From NCBI GenBank assembly GCA_964493985.1, contig CAZBQL010000016.1, positions 1 through 42,505 of the forward strand: 42,505 nucleotides of DNA, read 5' to 3'. This DNA is from MGML01 sp964493985 (GTDB lineage: Bacteria > Chloroflexota > Dehalococcoidia > Dehalococcoidales > UBA2162). Both the position numbers and the translations under genes were made by a program. Of this stretch, positions 9,217 to 18,507 are shown in pieces; the first letter of the stretch is position 1; every line of letters begins with the position of its first letter. Below the pieces are notes generated by a model. The model was not told the origin of the DNA. It was given only the letters and a program-made list of their open reading frames with translations, and ran no database searches.

Positions 9217-9558
9217 TTAAAACACTTTCGCGGCAATTAAGCTGGCCACTCTAACGCCTCCTATCACGAAGAGCGCAATTATAAAAGTCTCCAGGCTGGA
9301 TTTCCAGCTGATAGCTCCCATTACAAGGGCTGCGAGTACATCGGTTAGTACGGCAAAAGCAAGGGCAGCCCAAAGACCCCACTGCCGGAAAATTAACACC
9401 ATAGCCACGATAAGAGGCAGGGATATTACTGTTCCTATAACGGACACAAGTACCAGATTTACCTTAGTAGCATTGGCTATTACATTTGCCATACCAGCCA
9501 TGCGAGGGCAGAGAATAAACAAAGCGAAACCAATTGAAGCAATAATTGATTGAGGCAT
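9217..9558 (-). CDS. Small integral membrane protein of unknown function
   Basis: About 113 residues with four hydrophobic segments and few charged residues; I do not recognise the family. The start at 9558 (ATG, MPQSIIASIGF) is favoured over a longer frame because AGGAG lies 7 bases upstream. It is the first gene after the promoter at 9629-9657, and its stop directly precedes the regulator. It is therefore the leader gene of the operon that ends with the ABC-2 exporter. Confidence 0.6.
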   Translation of the reverse strand: MPQSIIASIGFALFILCPRMAGMANVIANATKVNLVLVSVIGTVISLPLIVAMVLIFRQWGLWAALAFAVLTDVLAALVMGAISWKSSLETFIIALFVIGGVRVASLIAAKVF

Positions 9559-9606
9559 TTTCGTACTCCTTGTTTGTATATCGGGACACACCAGCTTATT
9601 TTATAT

Positions 9607-9657
9607 ATAAGTATTCACTAATGGACTTATAATAACACCACGAGAGTCATGAGTCAA
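9607..9657 (-). promoter_or_regulatory. Sigma70-type promoter with overlapping dyad (candidate ArsR operator)
   Basis: Read on the minus strand, TTGACT (9657-9652) and TATTAT (9634-9629) are separated by exactly 17 bases, close to the sigma70 consensus. A dyad ATAAGT-N12-ACTTAT occupies 9607-9630, overlapping the -10 box and the expected start point, where a repressor would block initiation. Autoregulation by the ArsR-type protein encoded downstream is inferred, not shown. Confidence 0.6.
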
Positions 9658-9712
9658 TTAGAAATTTATTGATGGCAGGGATGGTACGATTTTTTATAAT
9701 GTTTGTTCCTGC

Positions 9713-9731
9713 GAGAACCTTGAAAGTTCTC
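9713..9731 (-). terminator. Weak hairpin after the giant kinase gene
   Basis: GAGAAC and GTTCTC pair around a 7-nt loop just downstream of the kinase stop. There is no immediate T tract on the minus strand, so termination here is only a possibility. Confidence 0.25.
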
Positions 9732-9739
9732 AGTGGTAA

Positions 9740-12700
9740 CTAGATAACTGGCAGTTCGATTATGAAAGCCGCGCCCTTCCCATATTCACCCTCAGCCCGT
9801 ATTGTACCGCCATGTTCGGTGATTATCCCATAACAGATACTCAGTCCGAGCCCGGTTCCCTTTCCTACTTCTTTGGTGGTAAAGAACGGGTCGAAGATAC
9901 GGTTCAAATGTTCAGGAGCAATTCCGGGGCCATCGTCAACTATGGTCGTTATTACTGAATCGCCGCGCTTCTCGGTAGTAATTTCAAGCCTACCCCGACC
10001 GTTTGTTTCAATCATAAAGTGTTCAGCGTTGATAATGATGTTGATGAAGACCTGCTGAAGCTGGAAATCATTTGCCAGGACATCAGGGAGGTTTTCATCA
10101 AGGTTGGTGATTACTTCGATATTATTTACTCGCTGTTCGTACGCCCTTAACTCAAGTACAAGCAGGATTACATTGTTAATATTAATCTGCTTCTTCTCGT
10201 CCGGATGTTTACGGGCGAAGGTAAGGAGATGCCGGGCTACCTGGCTGGCCCGGAGTGCTTCCCTGCTTACGATATCAAGGTCTTCACGAGCATCCTGAGG
10301 TAAATCATTCCTTGCCATAAGTAAGTCAGAGAATCCAATAACTCCGGTTAAAGGGTTATTGAGTTCGTGGGCTATGCCTGCAGCCAGTTCGCCGATCGAA
10401 GCCAGACGGTCGGTAACGATAAGATTCTCCTGCATCCTTTTCTGTTCGGTAATGTCATCCGATGAAATAATGATATAAGGCTTACCAGTTATAGTAATCA
10501 TCGTAGTGGAAAGAAGAATATTCAGTATTTCTCCTGACTTGATACGCATTTCTGTTTCGAAATTCTGAACGCTTTCCTGTTCCGAAAGTCTTTGAAGAAA
10601 ATTACGACGGTCTCCTTCGGATACCCACAGCCTTAATTCAGTTATCGTTTTACCCAGGCACTCTTCTCGTGTAAACCCACTCGAATTCGAAAAGGCTTTA
10701 TTTACATCGTTGATAATACCGGTGTCGGGTGCGATTATTGTCATCGGCTTTGGGCTGGCATAGAAGACTTCTGAAAACTTTTCTTCACTTTCCCTGAGAG
10801 CTGTTTCCATTCGCTTTCGTTCTGTAATGTCCATGATACTTCCCAGGCTGGCCTTCTCTCCCATGTAAATAATTGAGGTAACCGTCTCCATCGCCCAGCG
10901 GGTCATTCCATCGGCAGTAACAATCCTGAACTCATAAGGAGTATGCAGCTTGTTTTTCAGCATATCAACGGCAGCTTTTCTAACCAGAGACTTATCATCC
11001 GGATGCACAATATCATCTGCTTTCATATTCAGTAATTCTTCTTCACTGTACCCGGTTAACTTTTGAAATTCAGGATTTACATATACAAAGTTACTTTTTC
11101 TCTCTATATAAACACCAGACAGTGTGTTTTGAACAAGACTCCTGTATTTCTCTTCACTTTCCTTTAAAGCTTCCGTGATTTTCTTACTGTCGGTAATGTC
11201 GACCCATGTCGATAAAAGATATCCTAATTTATCCCCGGATTTTATTGGAGTATTGTTGATACTCACCCAGAACTTCTCACCGTTTTTTCTGTTGAATTCA
11301 ACCTCATGATTTTTTACTCCTTGTATCATGTCTTCCTTCAATCTTGCAGTAGCCCTTTCGGTCTCTTCCTTTTTCCAGTAAGGATAAGGAGGTTTTATAC
11401 CGATGAGTTCTTCAAATGAGTAACCGGTAAGTCTTACCATTGCCGGATTCATATACCTGATGGAGGTATCCGCATTAATCACGACTATTGGGTTCGGAGA
11501 ATTTTCAAGCAGGCTGGAATTGAATAACTCGCTTTCCCTTAAGGACTCTTCAGACTGCTTTCTTTCGGTGATGTCCCGTTCTACACTCAGGTTATACCAT
11601 GTCCCTCCAACTTCTATTTCAGTTGAGTGTACTTCCAGATTGATTGGTGAACCATCCTTGCGATGATGAACTGATTCAAATACCACAATACCTTTTTCCC
11701 TGAGTTCCTTTTCCAGTTTTTCGAGCCATTTATCCGTCGCATTTACATCCATTTCGCGTATATTCATTCCTATCAAGTCTTGTCTTTCGATACCATGGAC
11801 CTTACAATACATGCCGTTGACATAAATATATTCTCCATTTAGATTAAAAAGGCTTATACCATCACTGGCATTATCAAGGAGTTGAGCTCTAAGCAGTAGC
11901 TCCTTTTCAGCCTGCTTGTGTTCAATGGCTATAGCGGCAATACGCGACGACCATTCTAATAATTTGATAGATTCAGCATTAGGCTCTCCGACTGTATTGC
12001 AGTAGTTGGCAATTGTGCCAAGGAGTTCACCGCCCGTTGAAACAATAGGCTGGGACCAGCAAGCAAAAAGGGTATTGTTAATAGCCAACTTCACCGCCTC
12101 TTCATGTTCTTTGAAAAGTGGGCTGTTCTGAATGTCCTGAACGATTACCCGTTCTTTCAGGTATGCCGCCGTTCCACACGAACCTACGTTAGGACCGATT
12201 GGTAAACCATCCTTTAATTGTTGTCTGAAATTATCCGGTAAATTTGGCCCCGAAGCGTAGTGTAATAGTCCGGTCGAACGATTGTAGAGTAAAACAGAGC
12301 CTTTTATTGACGGGTCTGACTCTTCTCCCAACCGGATAATTGCATCCAGTATTTCATTCAACTCCGCATCTTGCCCGATAAGGCTAAGGATGTGATTTTC
12401 TCCTTGCTGCAGCCGTTCTTCTCGTTTATGCTCTGTGATATCCTGTATCACCACGATGTACTGTTGTACTCCGTTTCCATCCATCTGTGGGATCGAGCTC
12501 ATCGAAGCCCAGAAAAGAGTCCCGTCCTTGCGTTTTAGTTGTGCTTCAAATCCTCTTACTATACCCTTTTCCCGTACCAGCTTTTGCCATCGTTTTCTAT
12601 CTTCCGGATCGTAATACCTTTGGTTAACAGGTACGCGGTTAAATTCTTCTATCGAGTCATACCCGTGCATTTCCAGCAGAGCCCTGTTTACATCTATGAT

Positions 12701-15613
12701 TTTCCCGTCGGCAGTACTCATTGTAATACCAATCGGGGCGTTCTGTACCAGGTTACGGTACTTCTCTTCAGATTCGCGAAGCGCTTCTTCAGCTTTTTTA
12801 CTCTCGGTGATGTCAATCCAGCTTGCCAGCAGATAATCCATTTCATCACCCTTGTTCACGGGCATGTTGGTTATTTTGACCCAGAACTTCTCACCGTTTT
12901 TACGGGTGAACTGTCTCTCATAGTCTTCCATCCCGTGTCTCATCGCTTCTTCCAGTCTTGACAGGTATTTTTCACTGGTTAATTCTCCCCAGAACGGATA
13001 AGGTGCTTTTTTACCTATCAATTCTTCAGCCGGATAACCGGTTAACTTCTCGAGGGCTGGATTAATAAACCTTATCGATGTATCCGGATTTATAACATTA
13101 ATGGGATTAGGCGCATTATTCAGAAGACTGGATCTAAATATCTCGCTTTCCCGTAATTCCTCCTCCATAAGTTTTCGGTCCGTAATATCACGAATGAGTG
13201 CCATATCGGCGAGTTTACCTTCATACTCAATCAGACTGGCATTAATTTCAACATGCATTTTCGATCCGTCTTTTTTCAACAGACGGATTTCATAGCGGGA
13301 TGGGATGTGCTCTCCTTGTATTCTGCTTCGATACCTCTCAAGAACCAGGTCTCTGTCTTCAGCAGCAATGAAATCCAGGAAAGGCTGTCCTATTACCTCC
13401 TCTCTCTTATATCCAGTCATGAGTTCTGTAACTCCGTTGGCAAATTTTAGTTCGCCATCCTGCATGATTACGATACCGTCATTACTTTTTTCAACAATAT
13501 ATTCGTACTTTTCTTCAGAGGTTCTCAGGTCTTTCTCCACCTGTTCGCGTTCTAATGCCCGGCCGATAATATCTGCAGATATTCGTAGAATATCGATATC
13601 TTCCGAATTCCACTCTTCAGTTGCATCAGCATCATCGATACCGATAAAGCCTGTAAGCTGCTCGCTCGTATATACCGGAAATACCAGTACGGATTTGATA
13701 TCCTGACTTTCCAGCATTTCCCGTTCCGCATCTGCTTCCACCGGCATTTCAGATACATCTTTTATGTAGATATACTTGCCTTTACGTAGCTTCGTCATCC
13801 ACCAGGGAAATGATTCACAGGGAAGTCTTTTCAAGTTCTCTATTTGCGGCATGACCCCTGCGGCACACCATTCATGCGTATTATCCAGAAAAGAACAATC
13901 CTTGTTAACAAGGAAAAGGTACGCACGGTCTGCCTGGCTTACTCTTCCCATATCCTCAAGAGACAGATTGATAGCGTCATCTATGTCATCTCCTATGTTG
14001 AGAAATCTCGATGATATAGTGGCAATCGTTTTTTCAAAGTCCAATCTTCTCCTGAGGATGTCTTCAGATCGTTTACGTTCGGTAATATCACGAATAATAG
14101 CAAGCATACCATTCGCTTTTCCATCTTGAGTGATGAGTGCTCCGCTTATTTCTACCGGAATCGCTCTTCCATCTTTATGAAGTATCTCGATTTCTACGTG
14201 CCCAAGCTGCTTTACTGCACGTAATCTTTCTATCAGGTTTTTTGCTTTAGATTGGCTTGATTTCGGAATAAGGTCAAGGTAAGATTCTGCTATTAGTTCG
14301 TCCGGCTCGTATCCGATGATATGTTTTACCGCGGGAGAAGCGTATGTAATTTTCCCCTGGTTATCAGTCTGAACTATATAATCGGGGCTGGTTTCGGCTA
14401 TCGAACGGAAAAGACCTTCGCTTTTCTGGATCGACTCTCTGGCATTGCTTATTTCTGTGTAATGACTCGCGTTTTTCAGAGCGATTGACGCTGACCGACT
14501 CAAATATCGTATCGTCTGCAGTTCTTCTTCGGTGACTGTTTCCGCTTTACTTGATATAAATACCACTCCGCCAACGCTATTATCGATAGTAACCGGTAAA
14601 ACGATATAGCTACTCGTTCCGGCAAGTTTTTGAAGGGCTGAGCAGGTTTTTTTTCCTAACAAAGGATAAGCAATCGTGGATAGTCTATCAGCAATAACCA
14701 TTTCTCCACCGAGTACAGACCTGAAACTCTGGTTATATTCCGCATCCACCGGAGCTGTCAATTCCCTGAGTGGGAATCCCAATGTCTTATTTATCAAAGA
14801 AAGCAGACGTTTTTTCACGGTAAGATATTTCAGTCTAAAGAGTCTTTCCGATTTGTCGACCGTCATGATAAAAGCGGTAGTGTAACCTAGTGAATTTACA
14901 CATATATCGGTTATCCTTTGAAGGATATCAGATAAATCCAGGCTTCCATGGATATCCTCGGTTATTTGTTGAAGGACTTCGAACCGGACTCTTGTATTTC
15001 GTAATTCATCCGATTTTTGTTGAAGCGTGTTACTTCTGATAACTCGCCATTTTTCATTCTGTTTTACAATCGAATACCTGTGATTATCAACTATGTCTAC
15101 TATCTCTGAAATATCCAGTGTATCGACAGGATAACTGCAGATAGCCAGGATATTATGGTTATCGATAATACCGTTTACTTGGCTTTCATATTTGGAAAAA
15201 GCATCATAACTTGTGCTTTCCAGAAAGCTTGTATCTCCGGATATTCTGATTCCGTTGTAACCGTTTTCTCCTGCTTCTGTGAGTTTACTGAACAGGTCAT
15301 CGATCACCCTCTGCTGATCGAATTTGCCTTTCTTCAAGTACCATTCAGTGTATGGCACGATTTCCATTTGTCCGCCGTTAAGGTACTGTTCGAAATTGGG
15401 AACCTCTGCTTTCATTGTTTCAATAACTTCAGTTTGATTGACTACCTCAGAAGTAATCCACAAGCAAAACTCATTGTTCTCCAGGCCTGCTTGAAAATAA
15501 GGTACCAGTATATTTTTGAGTTCTTCCTTACTCCGGTACAACAAGCATAAATGGGTACCCCAATCACAATCCTTTAGAAACTTAAAACCGGTCTTTCTTT
15601 TTTGGTTTTTCAT
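9740..15613 (-). CDS. Giant soluble hybrid-sensor histidine kinase: MEDS, three GAF and eight PAS domains
   Basis: About 1957 residues with no membrane segment, so probably cytoplasmic. Approximate domain order: MEDS sensor (15-180), GAF (212-385), PAS (403-520), GAF (525-690), PAS (701-820), PAS (828-945), PAS (953-1070), GAF (1075-1235), PAS (1244-1360), PAS (1366-1480), PAS (1491-1605), PAS (1615-1725), HisKA with His1749 in GIAHELNNPL, and HATPase_c with intact DDGPGI and GTGLGLS boxes. The kinase core is NtrB-like. The third and sixth PAS domains are near copies, which points to an internal duplication. The ATG at 15613 is preferred to a TTG seven codons earlier. The receiver gene upstream is its likely partner. 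Confidence 0.88.
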   Translation of the reverse strand: MKNQKRKTGFKFLKDCDWGTHLCLLYRSKEELKNILVPYFQAGLENNEFCLWITSEVVNQTEVIETMKAEVPNFEQYLNGGQMEIVPYTEWYLKKGKFDQQRVIDDLFSKLTEAGENGYNGIRISGDTSFLESTSYDAFSKYESQVNGIIDNHNILAICSYPVDTLDISEIVDIVDNHRYSIVKQNEKWRVIRSNTLQQKSDELRNTRVRFEVLQQITEDIHGSLDLSDILQRITDICVNSLGYTTAFIMTVDKSERLFRLKYLTVKKRLLSLINKTLGFPLRELTAPVDAEYNQSFRSVLGGEMVIADRLSTIAYPLLGKKTCSALQKLAGTSSYIVLPVTIDNSVGGVVFISSKAETVTEEELQTIRYLSRSASIALKNASHYTEISNARESIQKSEGLFRSIAETSPDYIVQTDNQGKITYASPAVKHIIGYEPDELIAESYLDLIPKSSQSKAKNLIERLRAVKQLGHVEIEILHKDGRAIPVEISGALITQDGKANGMLAIIRDITERKRSEDILRRRLDFEKTIATISSRFLNIGDDIDDAINLSLEDMGRVSQADRAYLFLVNKDCSFLDNTHEWCAAGVMPQIENLKRLPCESFPWWMTKLRKGKYIYIKDVSEMPVEADAEREMLESQDIKSVLVFPVYTSEQLTGFIGIDDADATEEWNSEDIDILRISADIIGRALEREQVEKDLRTSEEKYEYIVEKSNDGIVIMQDGELKFANGVTELMTGYKREEVIGQPFLDFIAAEDRDLVLERYRSRIQGEHIPSRYEIRLLKKDGSKMHVEINASLIEYEGKLADMALIRDITDRKLMEEELRESEIFRSSLLNNAPNPINVINPDTSIRFINPALEKLTGYPAEELIGKKAPYPFWGELTSEKYLSRLEEAMRHGMEDYERQFTRKNGEKFWVKITNMPVNKGDEMDYLLASWIDITESKKAEEALRESEEKYRNLVQNAPIGITMSTADGKIIDVNRALLEMHGYDSIEEFNRVPVNQRYYDPEDRKRWQKLVREKGIVRGFEAQLKRKDGTLFWASMSSIPQMDGNGVQQYIVVIQDITEHKREERLQQGENHILSLIGQDAELNEILDAIIRLGEESDPSIKGSVLLYNRSTGLLHYASGPNLPDNFRQQLKDGLPIGPNVGSCGTAAYLKERVIVQDIQNSPLFKEHEEAVKLAINNTLFACWSQPIVSTGGELLGTIANYCNTVGEPNAESIKLLEWSSRIAAIAIEHKQAEKELLLRAQLLDNASDGISLFNLNGEYIYVNGMYCKVHGIERQDLIGMNIREMDVNATDKWLEKLEKELREKGIVVFESVHHRKDGSPINLEVHSTEIEVGGTWYNLSVERDITERKQSEESLRESELFNSSLLENSPNPIVVINADTSIRYMNPAMVRLTGYSFEELIGIKPPYPYWKKEETERATARLKEDMIQGVKNHEVEFNRKNGEKFWVSINNTPIKSGDKLGYLLSTWVDITDSKKITEALKESEEKYRSLVQNTLSGVYIERKSNFVYVNPEFQKLTGYSEEELLNMKADDIVHPDDKSLVRKAAVDMLKNKLHTPYEFRIVTADGMTRWAMETVTSIIYMGEKASLGSIMDITERKRMETALRESEEKFSEVFYASPKPMTIIAPDTGIINDVNKAFSNSSGFTREECLGKTITELRLWVSEGDRRNFLQRLSEQESVQNFETEMRIKSGEILNILLSTTMITITGKPYIIISSDDITEQKRMQENLIVTDRLASIGELAAGIAHELNNPLTGVIGFSDLLMARNDLPQDAREDLDIVSREALRASQVARHLLTFARKHPDEKKQININNVILLVLELRAYEQRVNNIEVITNLDENLPDVLANDFQLQQVFINIIINAEHFMIETNGRGRLEITTEKRGDSVITTIVDDGPGIAPEHLNRIFDPFFTTKEVGKGTGLGLSICYGIITEHGGTIRAEGEYGKGAAFIIELPVI

Positions 15614-15825
15614 CTTTGTTTCTTTCAATTTCAATGCCTTGAGTATCTGCTGGTAGTTATCTTTAACCTTTTGTGGAATTTATTAATAGGTCAGGAGATT
15701 TTACTATTATTCAGTAGCACCGGGGTGAAAGGTTGGTGTTATTTATCCACATCAGCCTGGTAAGTGTTTTTACATTATCCTGATGAAAATGATATCCATG
15801 AATCATATCAGGTTTACTCAATAAT

Positions 15826-16197
15826 TTATTGTTTTCCGGTTCGTCTAAGCTTATTTTTCACACGAAGCAGTAACTCAGGCTTACTGAACGGCTTCGTCAC
15901 ATAATCATCGGTTTCCAGGGAAAAAGCCTTAATAACCGCGTCAGGATCGTTAATTCCCGTAAGCATGATTACAGGTATATTCGATTCTTCACGAATGCCT
16001 TCCAGTAATTGTAAGCCATCGATCTCAGGCATCTTTATATCTGAGATTATCAAATCCGGTTTTTTTCTTTTAAATTTATCCAGAGCGTCTCTACCATTCT
16101 CAGCTAATGTCACGTCGTATTCTTCTTCGAGAATCCGTTTAAGCAATATTCGTACATGTTGTTCATCATCTACTACCAGAATGCTTTTTTTACTCAT
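15826..16197 (-). CDS. Single-domain CheY-like response regulator
   Basis: 123 residues consisting only of a receiver domain. Phosphorylation site Asp53 (SDIKMPEIDG), acidic pair Asp10-Asp11, switch Thr80 and Lys102 (TKPFS) are all in place. There is no output domain, so it should act as a phosphotransfer step or by protein contact. It lies about 210 bases upstream of the giant kinase gene in the same orientation, and the two are likely one signalling unit. The start at 16197 has a GGGGATGG stretch shortly upstream. Confidence 0.93.
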   Translation of the reverse strand: MSKKSILVVDDEQHVRILLKRILEEEYDVTLAENGRDALDKFKRKKPDLIISDIKMPEIDGLQLLEGIREESNIPVIMLTGINDPDAVIKAFSLETDDYVTKPFSKPELLLRVKNKLRRTGKQ

Positions 16198-16650
16198 ATA
16201 ACCATCCCCTCAAACCACTTGATTTCTACTTTAATTGTTAACTTATAGGTGCATTGCATCCTTAAAAAAGGTCTACATCTGAGGTATAAATCGATACATT
16301 AAAAGGTTTTGTATCATTCGAGGGACAATCATCCTGGATAACCTTCCAGCTTCAACCTGATAATGATTTACTTTTTAGTACACATTCAGACAAGTATAGA
16401 ATAGCAAACAAAAATATGTTATCGAATAAAGATAATAAAATTTTTGTAAATAATTCATTAATTTTTCATATGGCTTTCCGGTCAGATCCGGCGTAATTAC
16501 AGGCTTCGTATCAGCAGGCATTCTCATTCAAGTGGATGTGATAGTGTATACGCCACAATAATTTTCGGTAACATTAACACTATTAAGATGATAATTTTTA
16601 TCAGTTATGGTAGTATATATGGCTAGCAAATATAGATAGGGAGAATGTAT
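16198..16650. other. Divergent intergenic region
   Basis: About 450 AT-rich bases between the receiver gene (leftward) and the first selenoprotein gene (rightward). It must contain both promoters. I see no sufficiently good -35/-10 pair, riboswitch-like fold or repeat to name. Confidence 0.4.
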
Positions 16651-18414
16651 ATGGCAGAAAAAGATAAGGTCTATAAGTTTCTGAACCCGATTGGATATCA
16701 GGAACCGGTAGAGCAGCGCGGTCTGGCGCCGCGCCTCGATAAACTCGACGGCAAGAATATCACACTCAGTATCGGCGCTGGCGGAGAACAGGGTATCCTG
16801 ATACCCTTGCGTAAAATGTTACCGGAAAGGTATCCCCAGGTAAACTGGAATATCAGTTTTGCCGCTCCGCACGCAACAAAAGCGGGCAGCATAGCGCTAA
16901 CAGAAGAAGAACAGAAAACGACGGACGCACTTATCCGTGGTGTGGTATGGTGACATGGTGCCATCTGGGAGCAGTTGCCCCATTTGTCATCCATCGAGAG
17001 AATCGGTATCCCCAGCGTCTTCATCATATTCGAAGACCAGGATAAAGTCTGGGAAGAAGCCTGCAGGCTGAATGGCGTTCCCAATATCAGGCGTGTCTGG
17101 GGTTCACGTAATATCCCCGGACCTGAAGACGTACCCATGTGGATAGACGACCTTATGGACGCCCTTGTACGCCCTCTTACCGATATAGAAAAGAATCCAC
17201 CTGAATGGAAAGTCGAAAACCCGCGGTACATCTTCGAAGGTACGCTGTTGGAAGCGATTGAATTCTTCAACCAGGAAACACCCATACCTCAGCTTTACAA
17301 CAATGCCCCGATTATGAAATTTACTGACGGCCTCCCGATAGTTCCCCCGACAGAGGAGCTTGTCGAAAAGATGCTGAAAGGCACCAGTCACAAGCCCGAT
17401 GAGGTCATCATCTACCAGGCTGACCGCAAACTCGGAGACCGTGTCCAGCAGATGGGTAGCTCCGGTATCAAGGGCGATCCCGTCCACTTCATGCCGATGA
17501 GACGCACCGCAACAGTTGAAAAGATTGCGACTATCGGCGTGATGGCCGGATGCAAGCCCGAATATATGCCCGTATTACTTGCTATCGCCGAAGCCGGCGG
17601 AGGCTGTGGCGACGGTCGGGGCGGCGGAGCATATTGTATCAGCGGTCCCATTGCCAGGGAAATCGGAATGAACTTCGATACCTGCGTTCTCGGAGGCACG
17701 AATCGTGCCAACAGGAGTATCGGACGGGCCGCTGAACTGATGTGGAAATGTCTCGGCGAGAATATTCCTAACGTGACCAACGCCGGTGTCTGGGGGAATG
17801 CTTTGAACAATTGCTTCCCCGAGAATGACGATGCCTTACCCGAAGGATGGGCTACCTTAAGAGAAGAGTTCGACTTCAGTAAGGAAGAAAGCTGCATCGT
17901 ACCTATCCACATGGGATTCTCGGTACGAAACACCGAATTCATGCCGGGCGGTTACCGCGAACTCCAGAAAAGTGGTCACGGCGGTATTGCCAGGAGACTC
18001 GGAGTCAAAGGTATCCAGGGTCCTCACAACTTCATGGAATACTTTATCGACCATCTTTGGGCTGACGGTGAAGGCGGAAAAACTTTCTTCCTGCTACCGG
18101 AAATAGCGAGAGACTTACATGATTACGGCTTTAAGACCAAAGACGATGTCTACGAGTGGCTCTATAAGAAGAGCTTCATGACCCTGAAAGAGTACCGGAC
18201 TCACCAGTCTCCCGATGTCTGGACGAACGGCTGGAGATCGATAGAACCAACCTCAGGGAAACCCTGGCTTGAGCTGCCCGAAGATTACATGGTCCCGGCA
18301 GTAGCCGATCCTTTCCAGAACTGCATTATCGTCACCGGCGGAGGTGAAGAGATGGCACTCTGGACCGGCGGCCGCGGCAGAGAATCAGCAGTCGGTATCG
18401 ACGCCTGGCGGTAA
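16651..18414 (+). CDS. UGSC-family two-domain (seleno)protein 1, in-frame TGA read as Sec101
   Basis: One frame of 588 codons if the TGA at 16951-16953 is read through, giving 587 residues with selenocysteine at 101. The N-terminal ~180 residues resemble the UGSC family: an LNP start, LAPRLDKLDGKNI, and after the Sec the SIERIGIPSV helix-strand. The motif here is U-H-G-A, so the cysteine of UGSC is missing. The C-terminal ~390 residues are a second conserved domain (MLKGTSHKPDEV; TVEKIATIGVMAGCKPEYMPV; glycine/cysteine-rich GGGCGDGRGGGAYC) shared with the paralogue at 27788. Start: ATG at 16651 with GGGAG 7 bases ahead. A plain annotation would split it into 16651-16953 and a downstream piece. 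Its function is unknown; thiol/selenol redox chemistry is inferred. Confidence 0.82.
16951..16982 (+). promoter_or_regulatory. Recoded UGA with candidate bacterial SECIS hairpin
   Basis: TGA at 16951 is followed by a small hairpin. TGGG (16966-16969) pairs with CCCA (16979-16982) around a 9-nt loop that begins AG, 17 bases after the UGA. Distance and an early loop G match general bacterial SECIS rules, but the stem is only 4 bp unless interrupted outer pairs count. This is a hypothesis from eye folding. Confidence 0.4.
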
Positions 18415-18438
18415 ACCTTATACGATTATTCAAGAAAA

Positions 18439-18466
18439 AAGCCCCGAGGTTTTTACCTCGGGGCTT
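18439..18466 (-). terminator. Strong intrinsic terminator, likely bidirectional
   Basis: A 12-bp perfect stem (18439-18450 with 18455-18466) and a 4-nt loop. On the minus strand it is followed by a run of T, ideal for ending the VWA gene. On the plus strand it also lies just after the first selenoprotein gene, though the downstream T run there is poor. Confidence 0.88.
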
Positions 18467-18507
18467 ACTGTTTGGAACGTACTATCTCTTTCAAGCTGAA
18501 TATTCCG

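Noticed and set aside
16975..18414. Separate gene starting after the TGA in the first selenoprotein
   Set aside because: It starts inside a conserved domain at a TTG with no ribosome site. The upstream part is in the same frame and the same split occurs in the paralogue, so one recoded gene explains both.
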